Assembly: GCA_020720965.1 (NCBI GenBank)
Contig: DYNS01000057.1
Span: 1-11,346, forward strand
Reading direction: 5' to 3'
Source of the DNA: Anaerolinea sp.
GTDB taxonomy: Bacteria > Chloroflexota > Anaerolineae > Anaerolineales > Villigracilaceae
Length of the DNA stretch: 11,346 nucleotides
Shown here: positions 6,045 through 11,346 of the stretch, piece by piece
Numbering within the stretch: position 1 is the first letter of the stretch
Layout: each line of letters opens with the position of its first letter
Translations under genes and position numbers: made by a program
Notes under the pieces: model-generated
Databases searched by the model: none
What the model was told of the DNA's origin: nothing
What the model saw: the letters and a program-made list of their open reading frames with translations, nothing else

Positions 6045-6778
6045 ACCCCGAAACCGCCCGCCTGCTTATCGAACTCAATCGCCGCTTTTATCACCAATTC
6101 GGTGCGGAATTTTCTGCCACCCGGCAGCGCATTCAGCCCGGCGTGCGCTCTTTGCTCACATCCCACATTCAGCCCCACGATTCGATTTTAGACCTCGGCT
6201 GCGGTAACGGAGAATTTGCCCGTATCCTTGCCCAAACCCCTTTTGCGGGCGCTTACTGCGGGCTGGATTTTAGCCTGCCCCTGCTGGCAGATGCCGACCC
6301 TCAGCCCCAACGCTTCCCTGTTCAATTCCGCGCCCAAGACCTTACCCAACCTTTCTGGGGCGTTTCTCCCGGCTTCAGCCTTGTTACCGCTTTTGCGGTT
6401 CTTCATCACATTCCCTCTCACCCTCTGCGCCTTCAATTTGTGCGCCAGGCGCTTGCCCTGCTCGCCCCTGGCGGCAAATTCATCCTCTCCAACTGGCAAT
6501 TTCTCAACAGCCCTCGCCTGCGCTCCCGCCTTCAGCCCTGGCAAAAGGCGAACTTGCAGCCTTCGGACGTGGACGAGGGCGACTATCTCCTCGACTGGCG
6601 CCGGGGCGGAGAAGGATTGCGTTATGCCCATCACTTTTCCAGCCTGGAACTTGCCCAACTCGCCGCCGAGGCAGGTTTCCGGGTGGAGGAGTCCTTTCTT
6701 TCGGATGGCGAGGGAGGCAACCTGGGCTTGTATCAGGTTTGGCGGGCGGCAGAATCTCATCCCGGAGACATCCCATGA
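6041..6778 (+). CDS. Class I SAM-dependent methyltransferase, Trm9/ALKBH8-like
   Basis: This 245-residue Rossmann-fold methyltransferase carries motif I LDLGCGNGEFA (50-60), an acidic residue after strand 2 (Asp76 in GLDFS), AQDL at 98-101, the post-motif AFAVLHHIP at 117-125 and LAPGGKFILSNW at 141-152. Three features resemble eukaryotic Trm9/ALKBH8, which methylates carboxymethyl-uridine at the tRNA wobble position: the N-terminal EFSATR (compare HFSxTR), the paired His in VLHHIP, and a late LLDW...RYAHHFSSLEL segment (183-204) like VPW...RYYHxxxxGEL. These comparisons are from memory, and family resemblance does not fix the substrate. The start overlaps the GGDEF stop in ATGA and has no clear ribosome-binding site, so translation is probably coupled. 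Its stop likewise overlaps the start of the GT87-like gene. In this operon a lipid or sugar substrate is also conceivable. Confidence 0.85.
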   Translation: MNPETARLLIELNRRFYHQFGAEFSATRQRIQPGVRSLLTSHIQPHDSILDLGCGNGEFARILAQTPFAGAYCGLDFSLPLLADADPQPQRFPVQFRAQDLTQPFWGVSPGFSLVTAFAVLHHIPSHPLRLQFVRQALALLAPGGKFILSNWQFLNSPRLRSRLQPWQKANLQPSDVDEGDYLLDWRRGGEGLRYAHHFSSLELAQLAAEAGFRVEESFLSDGEGGNLGLYQVWRAAESHPGDIP

Positions 6779-7995
6779 AGCGTTTTTGGCAATGGTTTTT
6801 GCAAACCGGCTGGGCTTTCTTTGTCTTTGCCGCTTTTTTGCCGGTCTACGCCTTTGTTGCCCAACAAAACGAAAGCCGGGTGGATTATTTGAACAACGGC
6901 TTTTTTACCTTTTGGCTCGGCGGGCAAATGCCCTGGACCCCTGCCCACCCCTACAGCAGCGCAGATTGGGTGGGCGGGCATCACCAAAACGGCGCAACCT
7001 GGATTCCCAACCAAATTTTCCCCTACCCTTTACCCCTTAGCTTGCTCACCGCCCCGCTTGGGCTGCTTCCCATCGCCTCCGCCTACCTGTTATGGGATTT
7101 TCTCGCCCAGGCGCTGATGGCGCTATGTATTTTTTGGCTGGTTTTTCATTACTGGCAGGAGCAAAACCAAAGACGTTTTGTCATTGTCGTTTTGCTGGCA
7201 GCCCTGCTTAACGGCAACATCTTTTTGGGGCTGATGACCGGCACAGTCGCCGCCCTTTTTTTACTCTTCCTCACTCTGTCGCTCTACTTTTTAGAAACAA
7301 ACCGCCCCTGGGCGGCGGGCATTGCGCTTGCCATGCTCGCCCTCAAGCCGCCTTTGCTCACGGTCGTCTTTTTGCTGGGCTTCTGGTTTCTGCTGCGCCG
7401 TCAGGGGCGCGTTTTGGGCGGTGTGGCGCTGGGCGGCGGGCTATTGCTGGCAGTAGGCTGGCTGCAAGACCCGCAATGGGTGCAAAAATTTTTGGGAGCG
7501 GGGCAAAACTTGCTCTCTTTGCGAATAGGAAACCAGCCGACCCTCCTCAGTTACACCCGCCTCTTCTGCGCCGGGGAGATGACCTGCGCCTGGGGGCTGT
7601 ACGCCGCCCTGGCGCTTGCCCTCTCTGCCCTATACGCCGCGCTGGTGTGGCAAAAACGAGAAAGCCTAACCCCTCTGACAGTTTTTAGCGCCGCCCTGCC
7701 CCTGGGCGTTTTGTTGCCCCCCTACCTCTGGTCTTACGACTACGCCATTCTGCTCATTCCCATCGTTTTCATTGGCTTAGACCTGGTGCGCCGCCGCAAA
7801 ACCTACCTCTTCTCGGTTCTTTTTTTGCTGGTCCTGGATTTTCTCTCCCTCCTCAGCCTTACTCTTTTCTGGCTCAACCCGGAAAGCGCCGCCCTCACCA
7901 TTCAGCGGGATATGTGGAGTATCGGCGTAGCCGCCCTCATTCTCATCGTCTCCTGGGGGCTTGTTTTTCGCCCAGTGCAAGTTGTGGAAAAATAA
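6775..7995 (+). CDS. GT87-like (DUF2029) polytopic membrane glycosyltransferase
   Basis: This 406-residue integral membrane protein has about 10-12 hydrophobic segments (roughly 13-29, 86-103, 105-126, 134-152, 154-173, 178-207 as a pair, 212-229, 272-291, 302-318, 322-338, 343-365, 380-397). The pattern fits GT-C fold enzymes of family GT87: an extracytoplasmic loop after helix 1 with an acidic residue (Asp38 in VDYLNNGFF), FPYPLPLSLLTAPLGLLP (82-99, like the usual YPPLxxLLLAPLALLP), ALKPPLLTVVFLL (189-201, like the KPQL segment), and YLWSYDYAILLIP (317-329). Characterised members such as mycobacterial PimE use a polyprenyl-phospho-sugar donor on the outer face of the membrane. The start ATG overlaps the preceding stop (ATGA) and has GGAG at 6764-6767; an earlier TTG at 6739 is unlikely. 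It is last in the operon, with no clear terminator after it. Family assignment is by pattern only; sugar and acceptor are unknown. Confidence 0.8.
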   Translation: MKRFWQWFLQTGWAFFVFAAFLPVYAFVAQQNESRVDYLNNGFFTFWLGGQMPWTPAHPYSSADWVGGHHQNGATWIPNQIFPYPLPLSLLTAPLGLLPIASAYLLWDFLAQALMALCIFWLVFHYWQEQNQRRFVIVVLLAALLNGNIFLGLMTGTVAALFLLFLTLSLYFLETNRPWAAGIALAMLALKPPLLTVVFLLGFWFLLRRQGRVLGGVALGGGLLLAVGWLQDPQWVQKFLGAGQNLLSLRIGNQPTLLSYTRLFCAGEMTCAWGLYAALALALSALYAALVWQKRESLTPLTVFSAALPLGVLLPPYLWSYDYAILLIPIVFIGLDLVRRRKTYLFSVLFLLVLDFLSLLSLTLFWLNPESAALTIQRDMWSIGVAALILIVSWGLVFRPVQVVEK

Positions 7996-8127
7996 CCCGC
8001 GATTAAAAACAATTCCCCAGCGAGGCGCGCAAATAAGAAACGATTGGTTATTTTGGGTGGCATATTTTTAATGAATAGAACGTGCAAAAGGGGAGGGCTA
8101 CGCATTGGTTATAAAATTGCCGCCAAA

Positions 8128-8203
8128 CGTGAATCCTTTCTACCCTTTACATGCCGGGGGATTGTTGTATTATTCACACAGTTGGCGTTTTTCCGGATTC
8201 ACG
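8128..8203. repeat. 9-bp inverted repeat flanking the SET promoter
   Basis: CGTGAATCC at 8128-8136 is the exact reverse complement of GGATTCACG at 8195-8203. The arms are 58 nt apart and bracket the predicted -35 and -10 boxes. This could be a pair of binding sites or coincidence; one such pair in a region this size is not strongly improbable. Confidence 0.35.
8146..8173 (+). promoter_or_regulatory. Predicted promoter of the SET-domain gene
   Basis: TTTACA (8146-8151, 5 of 6 consensus) is followed after 16 nt by TATTAT (8168-8173, 5 of 6). The expected start is near 8180, leaving a leader of about 75 nt. A weaker CRP-like palindrome, TGTTG-N6-TCACA (8163-8178, 8 of 10), covers the -10 box, a position that would suit repression. 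Confidence 0.55.
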
Positions 8204-8255
8204 CACCGGGGGAACGCTGATAATATTTAACTTCAGAAAGGATGTTTTATGCAGA

Positions 8256-8840
8256 ATGTACGAACAACCAAGCTCGTATCTGTCGCCTAGAATTCAGGCT
8301 CGCCCGAAAGCCACTGGCAGTGGAAACGGTATTTTTGCCATGCAGCCGCTTAAAAAAGGAGAACTCCTTGCCGTTTTCGGGGGTGTCGTGTACGAATGGG
8401 ACACCTTCATTCACCTTCCTGAGATAGAGCGCACCTTGTGTATTCAGGTGGAAGAGAATCACTTTCTCGTCCCGCGCCCCATCGGGAATGGCGATTATGT
8501 CAATCATAGTTGTAATCCGAATGCCGGGCTTTCGGGGCAGATTGCGCTTGTTGCAATGCGAGATATTCAACCCGGCGAAGAAATTTGTTTCGACTACGCG
8601 ATGAGCGATACCCGCCCGTATGACGAGTTTGAATGCGGCTGTGGCGCACATAACTGCCGCAGGCACGTCACCGGGTCGGATTGGCAGTTGCCGGAATTGC
8701 AACGCCGCTACGCTGGCTATTTTGCGCCACACGTCCAGCGCCGAATCGACGCTCAACGCGCCGCTGACCGCGCCGCCCGCCGCCTTAAGAAGTACCCGTT
8801 TGTGGGCGCGCCCGCTGTGCATAAAACACTTTACGAATAA
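8256..8840 (+). CDS. SET-domain protein with post-SET zinc cysteines (putative protein lysine methyltransferase)
   Basis: SET proteins transfer methyl groups from SAM to protein lysines. In 194 residues, the SET core spans about 10-118: the opening strand GSGNGIFAMQPLKKGELL (21-38), NHSC at 83-86 followed by NPNA, ALVAMRDIQPGEEICFDY (97-114) holding the GEE and Tyr114 motifs. It is followed by a post-SET segment with C127-x-C129-x4-C134; with Cys86 this gives the four thiols that bind zinc in SUV39-type enzymes. The C-terminal 45 residues are Arg/Ala-rich and basic, possibly for nucleic acid or protein contact. No signal peptide is seen. The ATG at 8256 is the only in-frame Met before the domain. 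AAAGGA at 8237-8242 is 13 nt away, a long spacing, and an out-of-frame ATG at 8249 sits at the ideal distance. It has its own promoter and a strong terminator 16 nt after the stop, so it is monocistronic. The target is unknown. Confidence 0.9.
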   Translation: MYEQPSSYLSPRIQARPKATGSGNGIFAMQPLKKGELLAVFGGVVYEWDTFIHLPEIERTLCIQVEENHFLVPRPIGNGDYVNHSCNPNAGLSGQIALVAMRDIQPGEEICFDYAMSDTRPYDEFECGCGAHNCRRHVTGSDWQLPELQRRYAGYFAPHVQRRIDAQRAADRAARRLKKYPFVGAPAVHKTLYE

Positions 8841-8856
8841 GTTTCCCCTTGTTAGA

Positions 8857-8893
8857 AAACACCCCCCGTCTGCAAACCTGGCGGGGGGTGTTT
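8857..8893. terminator. Bidirectional intrinsic terminator after the SET gene
   Basis: A perfect 12-bp stem, AAACACCCCCCG (8857-8868) with CGGGGGGTGTTT (8882-8893), closes a 13-nt loop. Its U-rich 3' arm continues into GTTTT on the plus strand, and the complementary A-rich left arm serves the minus strand. It lies between the SET stop at 8840 and the converging stop at 8897. Confidence 0.88.
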
Positions 8894-8896
8894 GTT

Positions 8897-9889
8897 TTAG
8901 ACGCTTACGCGGTTGGGGTCGGCGATGTATTGCCACCAGTTGTTGGCAATGCCATTGGTGCGCCCCCCGGCTTTGGGCAGGTGCTTAAACCACCATTTGT
9001 GATGTTCCCGAATGTCGCCATTGCCCCATTCCGTGCAGTTGACCTGGCGAGGGGTGCGGGCGGCGCTGGGGTAGTTGTACCAACTGTTGCAGTAACTGTT
9101 TACGAGGCGGGTGTTGCCCCAGTCATAGTCTTTATCGCTGTTGGGGGCAAAGTGAATGTTGCCGCACTCTGCCTGCCCGGCGTGCGATTTGTCGTAACGG
9201 ATGAACTTTCGCCACAGGTTGTTTTGGGTGGAAGTGCGGGCATAGACTTTTTCCATGGTAAATTCGGCGCGGTGCCCCATTGCCTCCAGCATTTCGCCAA
9301 TGCCGCGCTCCAGCGAGAAGCCCATGACGACAAAGCGGCGCGGGCAGTGTGCGGTGTTGGCGAGTGGCTCCGAGTTGCAGAAGAAGGCTCCCTTGCCGCC
9401 CATGGTCGATTCGTAGAACCCGGCGTAAGGGAAGCCAAAGACCCATACTTCGTCAATTTCGTTGGCTGCCACTTTTTCCACAATTTTGTGGCGACGCAGG
9501 AATTCCTGGTAATCCAGGGTGTCTGGTTCGTGTGGGGCGGAGGCGCGGCGCAGGACATCTACATAACTGACAGTGTTGTAGCGGAAGCCATCTGCCTTGA
9601 GGGGGAATTCTTCCACCATTTCGCGGCGCACAATCTGGTAGCGTATCAGCCCGCCACTGCATTCCAGCATGTCGTTGATGAATTGGTTGGTGTAGTCTTC
9701 GTGTCTGCCCCAGTTCATGTACTGGCTCAGGCGTTTTCCGCTTTCTGCGTCCATGACCGGGTCGTAGATGATGACCATGACGCGGGGGCTGAGGCTGGCA
9801 ACCGGTTCCGGTGCGGTGACGTTTGCCGGTTGGGGGGGTGTCGGTTGGGTGGCGGGTTTGATGCCAAAGAGACGCTTAAGGAATTCCAT
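8897..9889 (-). CDS. Conserved-looking protein of unknown function with a GHRAE motif and aromatic-rich C-terminus
   Basis: I do not recognise a named family. The 330-residue product starts with a short amphipathic stretch (MEFLKRLFGI), then a Pro/Thr/Ala linker (11-32), then a folded domain to the end. That domain opens with a hydrophobic strand, PRVMVIIYDPV (35-45), contains a second such strand, EIDEVWVFGFPYAGFYES (144-161), and then RRFVVMGFSLERGIGEMLEAMGHRAE (184-209), in which Glu202, His206 and Glu209 are spaced like catalytic or metal-binding residues. Further candidates are His246 in GNIHF and the HHKWWFKHLP region (296-304). The C-terminal third is rich in Trp, Tyr and Asn, and nine Cys are scattered. 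There is no convincing signal peptide. The start ATG at 9887-9889 is 16 nt after the stop of the upstream membrane protein and has AAAAGG seven nt before it, so the two are co-transcribed and may work together. An enzyme is likely; the reaction is unknown. Confidence 0.82.
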   Translation of the reverse strand: MEFLKRLFGIKPATQPTPPQPANVTAPEPVASLSPRVMVIIYDPVMDAESGKRLSQYMNWGRHEDYTNQFINDMLECSGGLIRYQIVRREMVEEFPLKADGFRYNTVSYVDVLRRASAPHEPDTLDYQEFLRRHKIVEKVAANEIDEVWVFGFPYAGFYESTMGGKGAFFCNSEPLANTAHCPRRFVVMGFSLERGIGEMLEAMGHRAEFTMEKVYARTSTQNNLWRKFIRYDKSHAGQAECGNIHFAPNSDKDYDWGNTRLVNSYCNSWYNYPSAARTPRQVNCTEWGNGDIREHHKWWFKHLPKAGGRTNGIANNWWQYIADPNRVSV

Positions 9890-9905
9890 CTTTTTACCTT
9901 TTGGT

Positions 9906-11346
9906 TTAAGGGACGTTGATGGCGAAGTATAACTGCCCATCCGCAAAGACGAAGAGCGATTTGTTGGGGCTGAACGCCATGGCGCTGAGGGGGGCATTGG
10001 CGGGGAGGGGGTTTTTCTCGCCGGGCAGGGCGTGGATTTGCTTTTGCAATTCCAACGCCTGGGCGCTGAAGCGGTAGATGGATTGGGTGAATGGCTCCAG
10101 CAGGGCAACCGAGGGGTCTGGCGGGGTGGTGAAGGTGATTTGGGAGAAGGCTCCGTCTGTAATTTTGCTGCCGCTGGGGTAGCCGGGGCGGGTATCTGTC
10201 AGTTGGGCGGGGTCGTTGCAGCGGGTGGGCGAAGCCAGGATGCGGCTGAGGGTGCAGGTTGTCAGGTGTCCATCGGTGTAGAGCAGGTAGAGGTCATCGC
10301 CATTGACGGCAATATCTATGGCGCTTTCCATCTGCGCCGGAACTTGAGACTCGAAGAAGAAGAAGGGCTTGTTGGCAAAGTTGACCGAGAAATCGCCAAA
10401 ATAGACCCATACGGCGCGGGAGGTGGCATCTAGCAGGTAGAGGTTGTTGGCGTCGTAGGCAATGGCGGTAATGGCGCTCCAGCCTGCTTCGGGGCGTTGC
10501 AAAAACCCGGCGCGGGGGGCTTCTCCGGGGGCGCAGTATAGCAGGTTGCCAGAAAGGTCTATGCCTACCAGGGTTGCGCCGGAGGGGTTGCTGCGCGGCA
10601 GGGCAAAGATGTCCAGGAGCGCCCCCACCTGAATCCCGTCATAGGTTCCGGGTTGGCAGGCAAAGCTGCTATCCAGGTCGTAGGCGCGTCCGTTAAAGAC
10701 TCCGCGCATCACCGCCCCGCGTGAGGCATCCAACAGGTAGATGTCTGTATCCGAGGCTGCCATGCGGGTAATGTTTACGGAGGAACTCAGCGGGGCGGCA
10801 AAGGCGGGCTTAAAATCTACCCTTGTCACTTTATCCAGTCCGTCCAGCGCGTTTTGGGCTTCCTGTTGCAGGGAGAGCGCTTCGGGGGTGTCTTTGTGCT
10901 GTCGGGCTTCTTCCAGCCGGTTTAAGACGGTTTGCCACTTGGTGCGGGTTCGCAGCGGGTCGGCTTCGTTAATGGCTTGGTTGCGGGCTTCCACTGCCTG
11001 GTTGTAATATGCCAGGTATTGCTCTGGCTGCCCCCAGTAGTTGTACACGGTTACGCCAATGGTCAGCATCAGCAGGGGGACGAGCGCCGCAAAAAAAGCC
11101 CGCCAGGAGCGGCTAAGAAACGCCGAAGGCTCGCCGGTTTCTTCTTCTGGCAGCAGGCGCGGGATGAAATGCCCCAGCGCGGTGGTGAGGGTTTGCCAGG
11201 CGAGGCGGCTACGGTGCAGGGAAACTGCCAAAAGGCGGGCAGCGGAGCGGGTGGTGTTTTGCCACTTCTCTTTGTCCTCTGTGGAAAGGGAGGGGATTTG
11301 CGGCGAGGAAGATTTTTGCCGCTGCCGGGGCGGGGGAGGCGCGGCA
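9906..11346 (-). CDS. Membrane-anchored protein with coiled-coil and beta-propeller-like extracytoplasmic region (5' partial)
   Basis: The frame stays open to the window's right edge, so the N-terminus is missing; 479 residues are visible. The visible N-terminal part is basic and Pro-rich (residues 1-80, including PPPPRQRQ), which looks like a cytoplasmic linker following an unseen domain. One hydrophobic helix lies at about 84-104 (FFAALVPLLMLTIGVTVYNYW). Next comes a charged helical segment (about 106-175) with coiled-coil character. The remainder holds repeated strands such as DTDIYLLDASRGAV, NNLYLLDATSRAV, GDDLYLLYTDGHL and KSLFVFADGQLYF, four clear and perhaps six blades, suggesting a beta-propeller outside the membrane. 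An internal TTG at 11231 is not a credible start because the frame continues upstream with similar composition. The stop is 16 nt before the next gene. A PP2C-type phosphatase or kinase domain upstream of the linker is my guess from the architecture; nothing in the window shows it. Confidence 0.8.
   Translation of the reverse strand, partial: AAPPPPRQRQKSSSPQIPSLSTEDKEKWQNTTRSAARLLAVSLHRSRLAWQTLTTALGHFIPRLLPEEETGEPSAFLSRSWRAFFAALVPLLMLTIGVTVYNYWGQPEQYLAYYNQAVEARNQAINEADPLRTRTKWQTVLNRLEEARQHKDTPEALSLQQEAQNALDGLDKVTRVDFKPAFAAPLSSSVNITRMAASDTDIYLLDASRGAVMRGVFNGRAYDLDSSFACQPGTYDGIQVGALLDIFALPRSNPSGATLVGIDLSGNLLYCAPGEAPRAGFLQRPEAGWSAITAIAYDANNLYLLDATSRAVWVYFGDFSVNFANKPFFFFESQVPAQMESAIDIAVNGDDLYLLYTDGHLTTCTLSRILASPTRCNDPAQLTDTRPGYPSGSKITDGAFSQITFTTPPDPSVALLEPFTQSIYRFSAQALELQKQIHALPGEKNPLPANAPLSAMAFSPNKSLFVFADGQLYFAINVP

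Larger units (their letters stand above)
7996..8255 (+). other. AT-richer intergenic leader before the SET gene
   Basis: These 260 bases are visibly richer in A and T than the flanking genes. They hold a 9-bp direct repeat ATTGGTTAT (8043-8051 and 8104-8112), a 9-bp inverted repeat, and a likely promoter (both listed separately). A 49-codon frame from ATG 8071 to 8220 has no ribosome-binding site and no recognisable product, so it is not called as a gene. No hairpin terminator for the GT87 operon is apparent. Confidence 0.6.

Noticed and set aside
8071..8220. 49-codon frame upstream of the SET gene
   Set aside because: It has no ribosome-binding site or recognisable product, and it spans the predicted SET promoter.
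8242..8427. 61-codon frame starting at ATG 8242 and overlapping the SET gene
   Set aside because: Its ATG overlaps the ribosome-binding site itself, and its product is the SET sequence read in another frame.
8849..9919. 356-codon open frame on the plus strand, antisense to the unknown-function gene
   Set aside because: The minus-strand gene has a proper ribosome-binding site, operon spacing and protein-like composition. The plus-strand frame would read through the terminator, is Gly/Val-rich and lacks recognisable motifs; it is a GC-bias shadow.

Overview
The window reads as a GC-rich, gene-dense bacterial chromosome segment with no rRNA, tRNA, CRISPR array, insertion sequence or phage gene that I can see. 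The combination of a GT87-type membrane glycosyltransferase, a GAF-GGDEF protein, a membrane-tethered FHA protein and a membrane-anchored beta-propeller-like protein suits Chloroflexota, perhaps Anaerolineae. That placement is an impression, not a measurement.

Layout. Positions 1-1705 (+): the 3' part of a type I phosphodiesterase/alkaline-phosphatase-superfamily gene, then panC 12 nt downstream, closed by a perfect 18-bp hairpin that also ends the converging FHA gene. Positions 1759-4683 (-): a two-gene unit, a DprE2-like short-chain dehydrogenase followed after 2 nt by a DprE1-like FAD oxidase. An FHA-domain membrane protein with its own likely promoter follows. Positions 4815-7995 (+): a three-gene operon with two 4-nt ATGA overlaps, encoding a GAF-GGDEF diguanylate cyclase, a class I methyltransferase resembling Trm9/ALKBH8, and a GT87-like polytopic glycosyltransferase. 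Positions 8256-8840 (+): a single SET-domain gene with post-SET cysteines, behind an AT-richer leader. Positions 8897-11346 (-): a membrane-anchored coiled-coil/beta-propeller-like protein (5' end outside the window), then a 330-residue protein of unknown function. A strong bidirectional hairpin separates these from the SET gene.

The most interesting part is the centre, 2477-7995. DprE1 and DprE2 together epimerise polyprenyl-phosphoryl-ribose to polyprenyl-phosphoryl-arabinose in mycobacteria, and GT-C glycosyltransferases, the fold class to which GT87 belongs, use polyprenyl-phospho-sugars as donors. Here a DprE1/DprE2-like pair is transcribed divergently from an operon holding a GT87-like enzyme and a c-di-GMP synthase. 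The 131-bp spacer between them holds promoters in both directions and a near-consensus CRP-type palindrome. I infer a lipid-linked-sugar and surface-glycan module under nucleotide second-messenger control; this has not been shown. In the oxidase, the cysteine that benzothiazinones attack in mycobacterial DprE1 is replaced by alanine, while the catalytic Lys, Tyr and FAD-linking His are kept.
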